Below are positions 10,077-20,794 of a stretch of DNA of 64,000 bases, piece by piece. The stretch is from Parachaetomium inaequale (lineage: Eukaryota; Ascomycota; Sordariomycetes; Sordariales; Chaetomiaceae). A program made the translations under genes and the position numbers. How positions within the stretch are numbered: position 1 is the first letter of the stretch; every line of letters starts with the position of its first letter. Under the pieces are notes generated by a model. The model saw only the letters and a program-made list of their open reading frames with translations, was not told the DNA's origin and made no database searches. The stretch lies in the NCBI GenBank assembly GCA_033296685.1, contig MU854378.1:62001-126000 (forward strand). The letters are read 5' to 3'.

Positions 10077-11996
10077 ATGACCGGCGCAAAGCGCCCCCGC
10101 CCCGACGCCGCCAACGACGACCGGCCCGTCAACCACGGGCACGCCCTAACCCCAACATGCGTCCTCCTCCCACCGCCCTCGAAAAAACGCCGCCGAACAA
10201 CCCACCACACCCCCTCCACTATCCCAAACCCATTCACCCCCCCAAAATCAGGCCGCGACCTCCTCTCCCCGCTCTCGGACGAACTCCTCCTGCGCATCCT
10301 GTCCTTCCTCCCGCTGCCGCACCTCCTCGCCGTCGCCCCCGTCTCGCACCGCTTCTACGCCCTCGCGGCCGACTCGCAGCTGTGGAAAGCGCTGTACTAC
10401 GCGCGCTTTGTCCTGCCGCGCGCGATGCGCATCCCGGGGTTTCGCGATGGTGGTGGTGCGGTGGGGAGTAGTAGTGCCAGTGGTGGGGGGGCCGGGCATA
10501 AGCTGCATTATTCTGGGAGGAGGACGCTGTGGGCGGATGGGAGGAGGGGCGGGGTTGTTGTGCGAGGGGAGGGGGAGAGGGGGGAGAGGGAGACTGAGAG
10601 GGCTGGGAGGGCTGGAGAAAAAGAGGCGGACGGGATCTTGCGCGCGGCGAAGGAGGAGCATCAGCCGGTCAACTGGAAGCGGCAGTACAAGATTCGGTAT
10701 AATTGGGCGAGGGGGAAGTGTGCGGTGGAGGAGCTGACGCTTGGGCAGGAGACGGGGAGGAAAATGCTCGTGAAAGTGGTTGAGGGCGTGGCGGTTACGG
10801 CTGACAAGGGTGAGGGACTGCGCGCCTGGGATCTCAAGAGCCGGAACTTGATCGCGCAGATTGGAATTGGGGACCACGGCTCTGACGCCGCGCCGAGTTG
10901 CATCGCCGTTGATGAGGCCGAGTTTGAGCGGGGGCTGCTCCACGTGGCGTTGGGCTTTGACGACGGGAGTTTTGGCGTCTGGAGGTTATTCACCGACACG
11001 AAGGTGCTGGAGCGCCGGTACCGGCATGAGAAGTCGAGCAACGGCGAGCTCATGACGATGGCCTTCTCATACCCGTACCTGCTGACCGCGACCGAGGCAG
11101 TTCTGGTCTCCCTGTACACCTTCGAGGTCCCGAGCGCGGCGGGGGAGGGGCCACGGGGGACGACGAGTACATCGAGTGAAGGAGCGGCAAAGCTGACCTC
11201 GCCGTATCTTCTGACGTCTTTGGATTCGCATACCTCCCGACCGCCGCTGGCACTGTCCATCCGGAAGGCTGGAAGGGCGACTGTTGCCTCTGTCGCCTAT
11301 ACTTTTTCCACCCGGCGCGGCTGGTCCATCGGTCTGCAGGACCTGCACATTCACCAGCCGGCCACAGATACCAAATCCGTCCCCGAGATCACCACTACCC
11401 GGATAGCATACACTACACCGGTGGAGATGGTTGGCGTCTCTCACTCCCCGCCCACTCCACCAGCGACGCCCCAGCGTGGGCAAACGCACCGTCACACGGA
11501 GCCTGGCTCTTCGACCACACCGAGTCCAGCCGAACCGGGGACCGCAGAGCCCGGGCCTATTACTCTATGCTACACCCATCCATACCTTCTGGCGACCCTC
11601 CCCGACAACACACTCGTACTCCACATGTGCACCTCCAACGCCTCCTCGCTCTCCATCTCAGACGGCATCCGCCTCTGGGGCCACACCTCCGGAATCAGCG
11701 ACGCCGAAATCACCGCCCGCGGCAAGGCCGTCAGCGTCAGCACTCGTGGCGAGGAGATGCGCGTGTGGGAGCTCGAGGGGCGGTCGGCGGGCGTCGGTAG
11801 CCGCAGCGTCGAGATCCGACCTTGGCAGGCTCCTGGCAGCGGCAGCCTTGCGGGCGACGACAGCCTCCACCTCGGCGATCCGGCCCGTGACTGGGACGAG
11901 AGGAGGAACTGGGTGGGGTTCGACGACGAGATGGTCATTGTGCTGAAGGAGAGGAAGGGCGCGCGGGAGAGCCTAATGGTCTACGACTTTACCTGA
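10077..11996 (+). CDS. F-box protein with WD40-like repeats
   Basis: A single exon of 639 aa. A basic stretch KKRRR (36-40) may be a nuclear signal. An F-box follows at about residues 62-110 (LSPLSDELLLRILSFLPLPH, then VSHRFYALAADSQLWKALYY). F-box proteins bind Skp1 and present substrates to SCF ubiquitin ligases. Downstream segments end in WD-like signatures: GEGLRAWDLKSR, DDGSFGVWRLF and GEEMRVWELEGRS, so the C-terminal two thirds is probably a divergent beta-propeller for substrate binding. Low-complexity Gly/Ser and Glu/Arg insertions lie near 125-200. The start was placed at MTGAKRP (context ACGACCATGACC); an in-frame ATG at 9861 would add 72 residues that look like leader. The substrate is unknown. 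Confidence 0.8.
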   Translation: MTGAKRPRPDAANDDRPVNHGHALTPTCVLLPPPSKKRRRTTHHTPSTIPNPFTPPKSGRDLLSPLSDELLLRILSFLPLPHLLAVAPVSHRFYALAADSQLWKALYYARFVLPRAMRIPGFRDGGGAVGSSSASGGGAGHKLHYSGRRTLWADGRRGGVVVRGEGERGERETERAGRAGEKEADGILRAAKEEHQPVNWKRQYKIRYNWARGKCAVEELTLGQETGRKMLVKVVEGVAVTADKGEGLRAWDLKSRNLIAQIGIGDHGSDAAPSCIAVDEAEFERGLLHVALGFDDGSFGVWRLFTDTKVLERRYRHEKSSNGELMTMAFSYPYLLTATEAVLVSLYTFEVPSAAGEGPRGTTSTSSEGAAKLTSPYLLTSLDSHTSRPPLALSIRKAGRATVASVAYTFSTRRGWSIGLQDLHIHQPATDTKSVPEITTTRIAYTTPVEMVGVSHSPPTPPATPQRGQTHRHTEPGSSTTPSPAEPGTAEPGPITLCYTHPYLLATLPDNTLVLHMCTSNASSLSISDGIRLWGHTSGISDAEITARGKAVSVSTRGEEMRVWELEGRSAGVGSRSVEIRPWQAPGSGSLAGDDSLHLGDPARDWDERRNWVGFDDEMVIVLKERKGARESLMVYDFT

Positions 11997-12016
11997 ATGG
12001 AAGCACGGTCGCTTCG

Positions 12017-12141
12017 GCTTCGACATGCGGCTCAAGCTGCCGTTGGCTAGCCCTGCTTGTCCATGATTCGTCTTCGACTTCAACACACGGCGGCTCAACC
12101 TGCGGATGGCTTCGCCCTGCTTGTTCATGATTCGTCGCCCG
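12017..12141. repeat. Imperfect tandem duplication of about 60 bp
   Basis: Two adjacent copies share CCCTGCTTGT, CATGATTCGTC and a CGGCTCAA core, with scattered differences. It starts just after the F-box gene stop. Confidence 0.75.
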
Positions 12142-12755
12142 AGCTGTATGCAGCTGTCGCGCCAACTGCCGTGAGGCTCACCACGAACCGCAAGCCAGTC
12201 AACAGCATTGCTGATTGCAGGGTTGGCCCCTCCGACGACCACGACAATGGCCAGAGACACAGCCATTGCGTTGGACCACGATACTGGCCTGCCAGGCTGC
12301 ACTGCCTTGAGCCAACCTTATCCACCGAATGCCGTCCGCCTAGCGACGACACGCGGCGCTTTAGGCATTGCCTTGGCCTCCCCGTCTGCAGAGCCGCATC
12401 CGACACTCTGCATCCAGGCAAACGTCCTCTGTCCATTCGCTTCCAAAATACCAATCGGAGATCTCAAGGCGTGGTTGCCTTGCCCAGCCGTCGGGTCTCG
12501 ACCGCTCCTTTAACGAGCCTCTTCATTCTTCCCCGACGCCTTCTGCCGCGTTCTGCCGAGATCGAAGCCTGCCTTCCTGAAATAGGAGCCTAGCCCGTCG
12601 ATAACTGCAACAAGCTCCAACCCCTGCCGGTCTGGAAGAAAGAAGAACCTGTTTATGGTACGGAGGCGCACAACGAACCATAGGACGCCTTGGCTGGCCG
12701 AAAGACTCATCGCAGGGCTGGCTGCTTTGTGTCCTCGCACGGCCGGCTCACCCGG

Positions 12756-12791
12756 CACTCTGTGCACGCTGCACACTCTGTGCACGCTGCA
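12756..12791. repeat. Exact 18-bp tandem repeat, two copies
   Basis: CACTCTGTGCACGCTGCA occurs twice head to tail. Confidence 0.9.
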
Positions 12792-13057
12792 GTGTTGCCT
12801 GACTGGCCTGGGGGGACACGCACACAACAACAACAACAGCACAACACAAACAAAGAGGCGAAAGAAGTAGAAGGTCTGGTGGGGCGGCATGGCATGAACT
12901 GGGTTGGTTAGCCACTCAACCCAACTCAACTCAGCCCTACCTACCTTTCTCACACCGCATACCTCACACCCCCAAACACCGGAACTGGCCGAGCAGACCT
13001 GTCACCTTCCACCTGGCTGAGAAATAACTATCCAACCCGCTTCGAAATTAAACCTGC

Positions 13058-13084
13058 TTCACATGCTTCACATGCCTCACATGC
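13058..13084. repeat. 9-bp tandem repeat, three copies
   Basis: TTCACATGC twice, followed by CTCACATGC. Confidence 0.85.
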
Positions 13085-13596
13085 CGCGCCAATTCCCTGC
13101 TTTGGTGCCGCGCCCTGCACACCATCCAGCACTAGCCAGGAGCCCTGTGATCGATAGATTCGAGACTACTCCGTTGAGGGGAGTGGGATGACCGTTTCTT
13201 GTGAGACATGACACCCACCCACCCACCTACCACAACCGTCTCTCAGGCCCCCACTGCCCTAGCTCCCTCCCCGCTGATGAATTGAGTTGCCGGCCAAAGT
13301 CTTGTCTCAGGTCTCAGCAGGATGGGACTCATTGACATTGGGATTTGGGTGGAGGGGGGTGGGGAGGTGGTCAATTGACACACACGATTCGTCACCTGAG
13401 CACTAGAGCAAGTCGGTCATTCAGTCATTCAGCTCTTTGGGGGTAGTGTGTGGTGTGTGGTGTGGTGTGGCAGGCAGCGGCAGAGCAGCCATCCGTCACG
13501 TTCTGTCCTCCGAGCAAGGGGGTGTGATCAATTGGGATGAACAGGGGGGTTGTGATAGGGCCACGCCTCATGTTTCGGGTTTCGTGAATGGGGATT

Positions 13597-13617
13597 CACA
13601 CACACACACACACACAA
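13597..13617. repeat. CA dinucleotide microsatellite
   Basis: About ten consecutive CA units. Confidence 0.9.
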
Positions 13618-14472
13618 ATCTGGGGAGAGCGGGGTGGGCAGGATGGGATGGGAGCCTTTGGGAGGGGGTCAGGCACTGGCAGCAGAGCGATCACCTAGTC
13701 TCCGTCAATTGCCAGGCGCGTCGTCCTCCCTCCAGGCATACCGTGATCGCATTGTTGTTGTTTCTGGCACCATCCCGTCGATTGGCCCATCTGCCAGGTA
13801 CCCGGATGGTGAAATCCCCTCCGAATGGCCAGCAAACAGAAAAAGTTACTGCTTGTTTCCGAATTTGCAGAGTGCATCAATGCGACAGGGCGCAACTCAA
13901 AAAGACAACGCCACCTCATCCTGCAGGGTCCAGCAGGGGCCCAGCATGGAAGTGGCGCGGCGTGTTTTCTGGGAATTAAGCTCTGGGATGGGCCCGTCCC
14001 TGGTCGGCGATCAGACCTGGGGTTGGTTGGCTGGGTTTCTGCTGCTTCTGCTGCTGCTTCCGCCAGCCTCAGTTAGATCTTGTTTTTGGGCAGAGAGATT
14101 GGACAATTGCAAATCAGGGCGGCCGGATTCATGCGCTGTGGCTTCCCCGGGACCCGGGAGGCAACCCATTCGGCGGAAGAGCGAGTTGACGGGCGGGTTG
14201 CTCATTGTCGTGGTGGACGCCTGTTCGTTGTTCTCTGGGGCCTGCGGATTTCCTGTGCAGGAGGAAGAGGAATGGTGGACAGCACAGCGAGGCGCTGGCC
14301 TGGTGCCAATCAGCGCGGCGGGGAGCGTGGAAGCTATTGAGCTAGCGCGCCGTTTGCTTTAGCGCTGTGAATGGCGGCGAGCAGCACTTGCAGCTGGTCA
14401 ATTGGCCAATGGATGGTTCAGTGTCTTGCCCATGGAAGTTGAGCACATCAAGAGCCGCTTGGCCAACCGCTG

Positions 14473-14514
14473 CAACTCCGGGAAATCTGGACTCAACTCC
14501 GGGAAATCTGGACT
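14473..14514. repeat. Exact 21-bp tandem repeat, two copies
   Basis: CAACTCCGGGAAATCTGGAC plus T, repeated exactly and immediately adjacent. Confidence 0.95.
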
Positions 14515-17500
14515 GATCTCTCGTCTTTCATTCCAATAACTTGAAGAGTGTTCGTGAGAACCTCCGGGAAGGAAGATGCGGTCGACAGTGCTTTCTGCGT
14601 GGAGTGCTTATTGACCCGAAACGGAAGGAGGGCGAGGGCGCCTGGCAGAAGCCTGAGGGGCAGTCGGCGGGGAACCCCTCATCAAAGGCGGGGTGATAAG
14701 ATAAGCCACAACAGTGTAACAGTGGGATGATGGCGCTGATGACATGGAATCAATGGGATGGATGGCATGTGAAGGGTGAAGTGGATAAACTTCTGTACTT
14801 TAGTCACAGCAATTGAACGAAATGGGTGTCGTCCCAAAATGCGGAGGGCGCCGACCCGCGCTCGCGACATCTCGTCTCGAGTGTGGTGTTCAAATGTGAG
14901 CGGGGGTCATGAGGCACCAGCTCAGGACGGCGTGGACAAAAGGCTTCAGCTTCAAGGCTCTTCCTCTCTCCTTTTTTGAGCGGTCTCTCCTCGACAGCAA
15001 CCTTGGAAATCCCCTCCGGCTTTCCCGGGGAAGGAGAAGTGAGAGTGGCCATCGTTAAGTCCTTTAAAGTCCGGCTTAGAAACGCCGGGGCTCAGACAGC
15101 CCGTGCCAGGCAACAGCAGCCGGTATGACACCGCCCACAAGACTGTCTGATTCACCAATTGATTGCCTGGTGGAATTGACTCAATCGCACAAAATGCCGT
15201 CGTTATCCTCGGGGGCCACGCGTCAGCCGATTGACAGTCCACCTTCCCTGAAAGAGCAGCGAGTCGACAGTCGGATTGGGACATTGGGTTGATGTGAAGT
15301 GGACAAAAGACTTGCCCCAACCCAATTCCAATTTCCATAACTGATCGCAGGTAGTCGAATCGTGAAGAGAGGCAAGCCATCCCGCCTAGAGCATTGAGAA
15401 CCTGCCAACAGTGAAGGAAGAGACCCAAAAGGGCCAACAATCTTGAGATGATCGTGGTGTTTGACGAGGCAGACGACTGTCCTATGTCCACACCTCCTCC
15501 GTTGCCCTTGTGGGTGTCAGCAGGCACGACCAGGTACCTGGAGGACGCCAAGGGTACATCAAGATCCCTGGCTCTGTTATCGATAACACAGCCCGCTAAA
15601 CCACAAGGGGCAGGGAAGCGGTTTCCGGGGCTGCCCAGCATTTCGATTTCACTGGCCAGCCCTTTTCGCATTGCTCACCGACCAGTTTGCTCGCCAGCAA
15701 CCCGCGATGACTCACTCTCTCAACACGGCCAGATCCTGTTCGACCGTCCGCGATTGGAACGACCGCTCGAAACGGACCGTTTCCTGTATTTGCAAGCACG
15801 GCGTGATTGGCCAATTCGCGTTTCATTGCTTTTCCTCGGTCCACGCAGCATGGCTTGACAGGCTGCAGTCGACGGTGCAAGCAGAGAGGTATGCTAACCC
15901 GCTCTGTTGACGAATTCGACGAGGGGGTCGCCGCAAACAAGACCGGCATCGAGCTCCACAGCAAACCCGCTTTCGAAACAACAACGCTCCGACTTCGATG
16001 CCCAAAGGCAGCCCAATCGGGGCTCAATTGAGTCGATGAGCTTGCCAGAGCTGCTCATGGCATTGAAGCTCCACCCGCGCGAGGCAGGCGAGGAGGCAGA
16101 GCAGGCATAGCGCTGGTTCACCCCTCCTTCCCCTCCTTGCCCCCTCCTTCCCAATTACCCCTCCTACGGCAGGCTGATCTGGTGTTTCGTCCTGTTAGTT
16201 GAGCGAAGCCGGCGTCGAATGCCTTGGCCCTTGTGTGTCTCAGGGCAGTTCGTCCAAACCGAGACGGGGGACGAGAATCCCGGGGAAGTCGATAGGGTTC
16301 ACCGAACTGCTAAGCCGTCGTCAACCTGCGGTAAACACAGCATGCCCAGGGAGCACAAGCAGTGAGATATGGCCAGTAATCCTGGGAGACGGAGGATTGG
16401 GAGGCCAGAACCACGATCCTCAGCAGCACGCGACTTGGAACCCGTTTCACTGGGGGTGGAAAGGAATCAACACTCCGGCCTGCCGACATCGCTTGTTGCT
16501 CCGACTTCGTTCAACATTTCCGGTGCATACCTTGGAACTTCATGGACTACCAGCCGCTCTTTCCGTGAACACTTGGCCGGCGCGTCTTGAAGGACTTTGC
16601 CGCCTCTCATTCCACTTGAAGTGGTATTCGGAGAGCTGCCAATCTTCTCTGGCAGGCGTCGTTGGCTTGCTCGCTTGCCCAACATGCACGACTTCAGATA
16701 CGCAGCAGCGGAAGCCGACAACTCGGCCCACTGGCAGGATATGCACGGCTCAACCCGCCCGAAGCGCCAGATGGTGAGACCCCCATCTTGCAGATGCCAG
16801 GTCAGACATGCTGCGGCTCTGATATCGTTGCCGGAACGCGAGAAACTGTCAACACATGGCGTTTCGACACGCCTGTTCTCTCCAAGTGTAGGACGCGCCC
16901 TTGAGTGATCTCATGGTGCTCAGGCCCGTCAAAACGAATCTTAGAGAAACAATGCTGATTCAAGTTGGCAGCGCTGATTCTCTTTCTTCACGCGGGGGGC
17001 CGTGAGGTACCTCACTTTGGGCACAAGTACCTCTCTAGCCCGACCTATTTTTGCCTAACGGAGCCGAGATCCCTGACGGGTGACCATTGGCCGGGTGCTG
17101 GGCAATCGGCATGATTGGCCGAGCAGAGACGGAAGGGGGGTGTGTGTCAGGGTGTGTCTGACTGGGTGGGTGACTCCTCACGGTGTCCAACATCCCTGCC
17201 ACCCAACGCCACGCCGCTCCACTTACACCTCAACCCCAGATTCGTGCCCGCCCACACACCACGGTCTTGCCTGGAGCGACAGACGCGTTGTGCGCCGCTG
17301 TGTGACCTGCTGTCGCAATCTTGCTCCGACACCCGTCTCCGTTCCTGGGGCCTTGGGCTCCCAGCCCTGCCGATGCCCAGCCAGCCGTCAAGTGACGGGG
17401 GGACTGCCATATGGTACTTACATGGGCCTCCCTCCCCCATTTCTTGTCCTCCTTCATCCCCTTTCGCCCTTCCCACGTTTGCGCTCTCCCAGTGTGCCTG

Positions 17501-17997
17501 CCAGAGGCTAGACACGGCTATTGGCATATCAGTTGCCAGCTCCGTCCAGTCTTGCTGACGCGGCCGCTTTTCGCCACCCCGAGGACTTCCAGCGGATTCC
17601 ATTGAACGGCAATTGCGAGGCGCGGCCAGCTATTGTTCCGCACCGCCCCTATTGTCCACGGAGTTTGGATAGATGAATAGCGGCAAACAGCGCGCTCCCA
17701 TTGTCCATTATTCAGCAATTGAGAACATCTCACATATCTTCCATCAGCACCAGCACCCCTCTCCCTACAAAGAACCGCGGCCGGCCACCTGAGACGTTCC
17801 CGGACCACGCACACCCTTTGTCACCCGCTCCTTCGTCCTGCAACAACTGGACGATTAGAGTCAGCTGCTCTGGTCGCGCAACCAACTCTCAACTCACCTC
17901 TTGCCCATCACATCCTCGAGCCGCGGACGGACTGTCGCTTGATGACGGCTCAGATATTCGCCACCGCATTTCCCATCAAACAGTCATAACAGGTGTT

Positions 17998-19296
17998 ATG
18001 GCTGACAAACCAACCGCTCTTGCTATGCAGGTGCCCGCGTCGCATGACAGGAACCAGACAGCAACAAGACCGCCTTGGGCCCCCTCCTCCTCTCCACCCA
18101 CCTATCTCCCCCCTACACCGACAAAAGAGATGCAGGACGTGTGCGCGCTGCCGCCGGACAGACATCCTTCAATGGCGGCGAAGCAGCAGAAGCCCTGCGA
18201 TATCAGCAACCTCATGTCGCCTCCCGAGCCCGCTCCTCTCGACATGTTCAAGTCGGCGGGCCTTGCAAGCGGGAAGCCCGCCCCAGCCCCCGAGGCGCGC
18301 GTTCCGCACCAACCCCTCTCACCGCCCGTCTCGCCTTTCTCGCAGGCGGCGAATACGATCAACCCGGCGCCTCCGCTGAATCTTAGCGGCAAAGACCCGA
18401 TTCTCTATCCCGCCAGCGAACCCTCGACGACCGCTCCGACCGGGCCATTGTTCACCCCGACGCCGGCATCTGTCGAGAACTTCAGGGCGACGACGGAGCG
18501 GTTGGTGAGCGAGCACATCGCGTCGAGACCGGTCGGGCTTTTCCGGGGATCAACACCGCCGCGACCCGAGGACTACGAGTTGGCTCTGTACTTCAAGTCC
18601 AACTGCTTCCGCATGTTCCAGGACAACCCGAAGGAATGGCTGCGCAAGGAACGCGAGCTTCTCCGGGCTGACCGAAAGCACACAGCCCTCTCGTTCCAGC
18701 CGACTAGGTTGCCGCATATTCTACCTGCCTCCAGGCCTGCGGTTCTGGGGCCGCAGTCGACCAAGGCCCCCATGGTGCGCGTGCAGAAGCCCAAGTCTCC
18801 GAAGGCCAAGACGCAGAACCCGAGACCGATCCGCGCAACGCCGGCGCCGGCCTCGCGCGAGACGATCCGCGTTGGCACGCCTGAGCCGCGTGTCCGGACC
18901 GTTGCGCCGAACCGGGAGGACAAAGATTTCGCGTCGCTGGAGGACCTCGCGCCGCCCGTCAGCACGCTCCCTTCCAAACCCAACAGCCTCAAGGTCGACT
19001 GGAAGGGCAACGCGCTGGACCTGAGCGGCGACCCGCACCGGCACCTGCTGCACCCGGACGAGCTGATCCTGGCCAGCAACCTGCGGCTCGACTGCGCGAC
19101 CTACCTCACCAGCAAGCGGCGCATCTTCTTGCGGCGCCTCGAGTGCGCGCGCATCGGCAAGGAGTTCCGCAAGACCGACGCGCAGCAGGCGTGCAAGATC
19201 GACGTCAACAAGGCGTCCAAGCTGTGGCAGGCGTATGAGCGCGTCGGGTGGTTGGATGTCGAGTGGATGCGCGAGTACATGGGGAGGAAGAGTTGA
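17998..19296 (+). CDS. SWIRM-domain protein (Fun19-like)
   Basis: A single exon of 432 aa. The SWIRM domain is at the C-terminus, about residues 350-428: LLHPDELILASNLRLDCATY, then RIFLRRLECARIGKEFRKTD, QQACKIDVNKASKLWQAYER and VGWLDVEWM. SWIRM is a helical DNA/nucleosome-binding fold of chromatin proteins; fungal stand-alone versions with a long disordered N-terminus resemble yeast Fun19. Residues 1-150 are rich in Pro, Ser and Ala (SPPVSPFSQ, PPTYLPPTPT). A second conserved stretch around ELALYFKSNCFRMFQDNPKE (about 195-215) also occurs in Fun19-type proteins. The frame stays open upstream of 17998, but the next start would be non-ATG; GTGTTATGGCT is the first ATG. Nuclear chromatin or transcription role is inferred from the domain. 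Confidence 0.8.
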   Translation: MADKPTALAMQVPASHDRNQTATRPPWAPSSSPPTYLPPTPTKEMQDVCALPPDRHPSMAAKQQKPCDISNLMSPPEPAPLDMFKSAGLASGKPAPAPEARVPHQPLSPPVSPFSQAANTINPAPPLNLSGKDPILYPASEPSTTAPTGPLFTPTPASVENFRATTERLVSEHIASRPVGLFRGSTPPRPEDYELALYFKSNCFRMFQDNPKEWLRKERELLRADRKHTALSFQPTRLPHILPASRPAVLGPQSTKAPMVRVQKPKSPKAKTQNPRPIRATPAPASRETIRVGTPEPRVRTVAPNREDKDFASLEDLAPPVSTLPSKPNSLKVDWKGNALDLSGDPHRHLLHPDELILASNLRLDCATYLTSKRRIFLRRLECARIGKEFRKTDAQQACKIDVNKASKLWQAYERVGWLDVEWMREYMGRKS

Positions 19297-20794
19297 GTGG
19301 GTTTTGGGTGGGTTTTGCGATGGGTTTTCTTTTCTTGTCTTGTCTACCCGGTCACCTACTTGACGGCGGGATTTTATGTCATGGATGTTTTGCCTTTTTC
19401 TTTTTTTTTCTGGCCCTTTCTCATCTCACGGCACGGCACGGCATCACGTCACGGCACAGCATCAGCATCACGAAATGATCATATGATACCCCCGAGCGGC
19501 CGAGGCACCGGCTAGCTCATCTTCCCATTTTACATTTCACATTTGCGGCTTTTTTCCCACTCCCCAGTTCTCACAGCATTGCATCCCATGGATTTGGGCG
19601 GGGTCGGCTGGTCGTCAGGTATATGGCACCACTTTACGGCAGGGGATCTGATTTCAGATTGGACAAGACGGGACGGGACGGAACAGGATGGGGCACAGAG
19701 GAGGGAGGTCGTTGTCGTCTTGCATTTCACGGCGTTTGGTTTTCGGGGCTGGGAGGTCGGGAGATCTGGCACCGTCGAGAGATTGGAATCAATCATGAAT
19801 ATACCCCTCACATCATCACATTCACATTTTCCCTCTCCTTTTCGGGAGGCTACTCTCTCTAGCAAGGTTGCTCTGGTCTGGGGATCGCATCCCCTCTCAT
19901 TTGTTGGCGGTGGAAAGGAGTGGGATGGGATCATATGCCTGGCTGGCAGGGGCTCGCTCATAGCTACCTACTTACATATCACCGCGCAGCCTGCGAGATC
20001 TAGGGAAAGAAACTCCCGCTACTTCAGTCTGCTTCGGCCATACTTGGCTGGGGTGGGCTGGACTAGCGGTGATAGTAGCACTCTCCGTATGGTGGTCAAT
20101 TCTTGCCGTGACTGGCTGATTCTGAACTAGAAGGCTGACATGGTCCTCAACTGCTTCAGAGGGTGTCGTCAATCCTTCACACGCCCTAGCCGCGAGCTAA
20201 TGCAAAGATCACTGCTGGGTTCCTGGATCGATCCGACGCATGTTAGCAGGTTGCTTTCCGGCTCGGGTCAGGGGGCAGGGGACAAGGAAAGGGGGCCATC
20301 TCGACTCTAGCCCCTGCGAGGTGTGATGATGTCATGGTTTGTGGTCCGTCCTGCCTGGTCGAGGATCCACTTCTGTTGACACCCGGGCAAGTGTGGGAAC
20401 TTATTTGGTGGTGGCGAACCGGGGTTCATGTGACGGTTGTTCAGCGTCTGATCGGACTTGAAGGAGGGAGGCCACCTCGGATTTAGGGGATAATATCTTT
20501 CCTTTTTTTTTTTCATTTATCTTTTGTCTTACAACATTGAACGATGTACCTTTTCAGGATGGTCCAAGTCTCCGCCTCGACATACATGACGTAGCCGTCC
20601 TGATTCGTTCCGAGAAGGCCGGCAATACGAGCCACCTGCTCGTCAAGACTGAACACCATGCCGCGCGTCCATGGCCACCCTCTACAGCCGGAACCAGCAC
20701 CCTCTCCCGGCGAAGCTCCCCATCGAGAGCGAGAGGCATCCGACTGATCCGAATCACCACCCCACCACCCTCCCTCCAGCTTACCTGGAGGTAG
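19297..20794. other. Intergenic, 3' ends of converging genes
   Basis: 1.5 kb between the SWIRM gene (+) and the SDR gene (-). It holds a CACGG-rich mini-repeat at about 19431-19470, oligo-T tracts near 19400 and 20500 and short ORFs without resemblance to known families. No gene recognised. Confidence 0.5.

Larger units (their letters stand above)
11997..17997. other. 6-kb gene-poor region upstream of the SWIRM gene
   Basis: No ORF in either strand shows family resemblance, and I could not build a multi-exon gene. It contains tandem repeats (12017-12141, 12756-12791, 13058-13084, 14473-14514), a CA microsatellite at 13597, AAC-rich sequence near 12825, and a strongly pyrimidine-rich final 900 bp like a fungal promoter and leader. 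It may hold a long regulatory region, a long 5' leader with introns, or a noncoding RNA. Confidence 0.5.
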
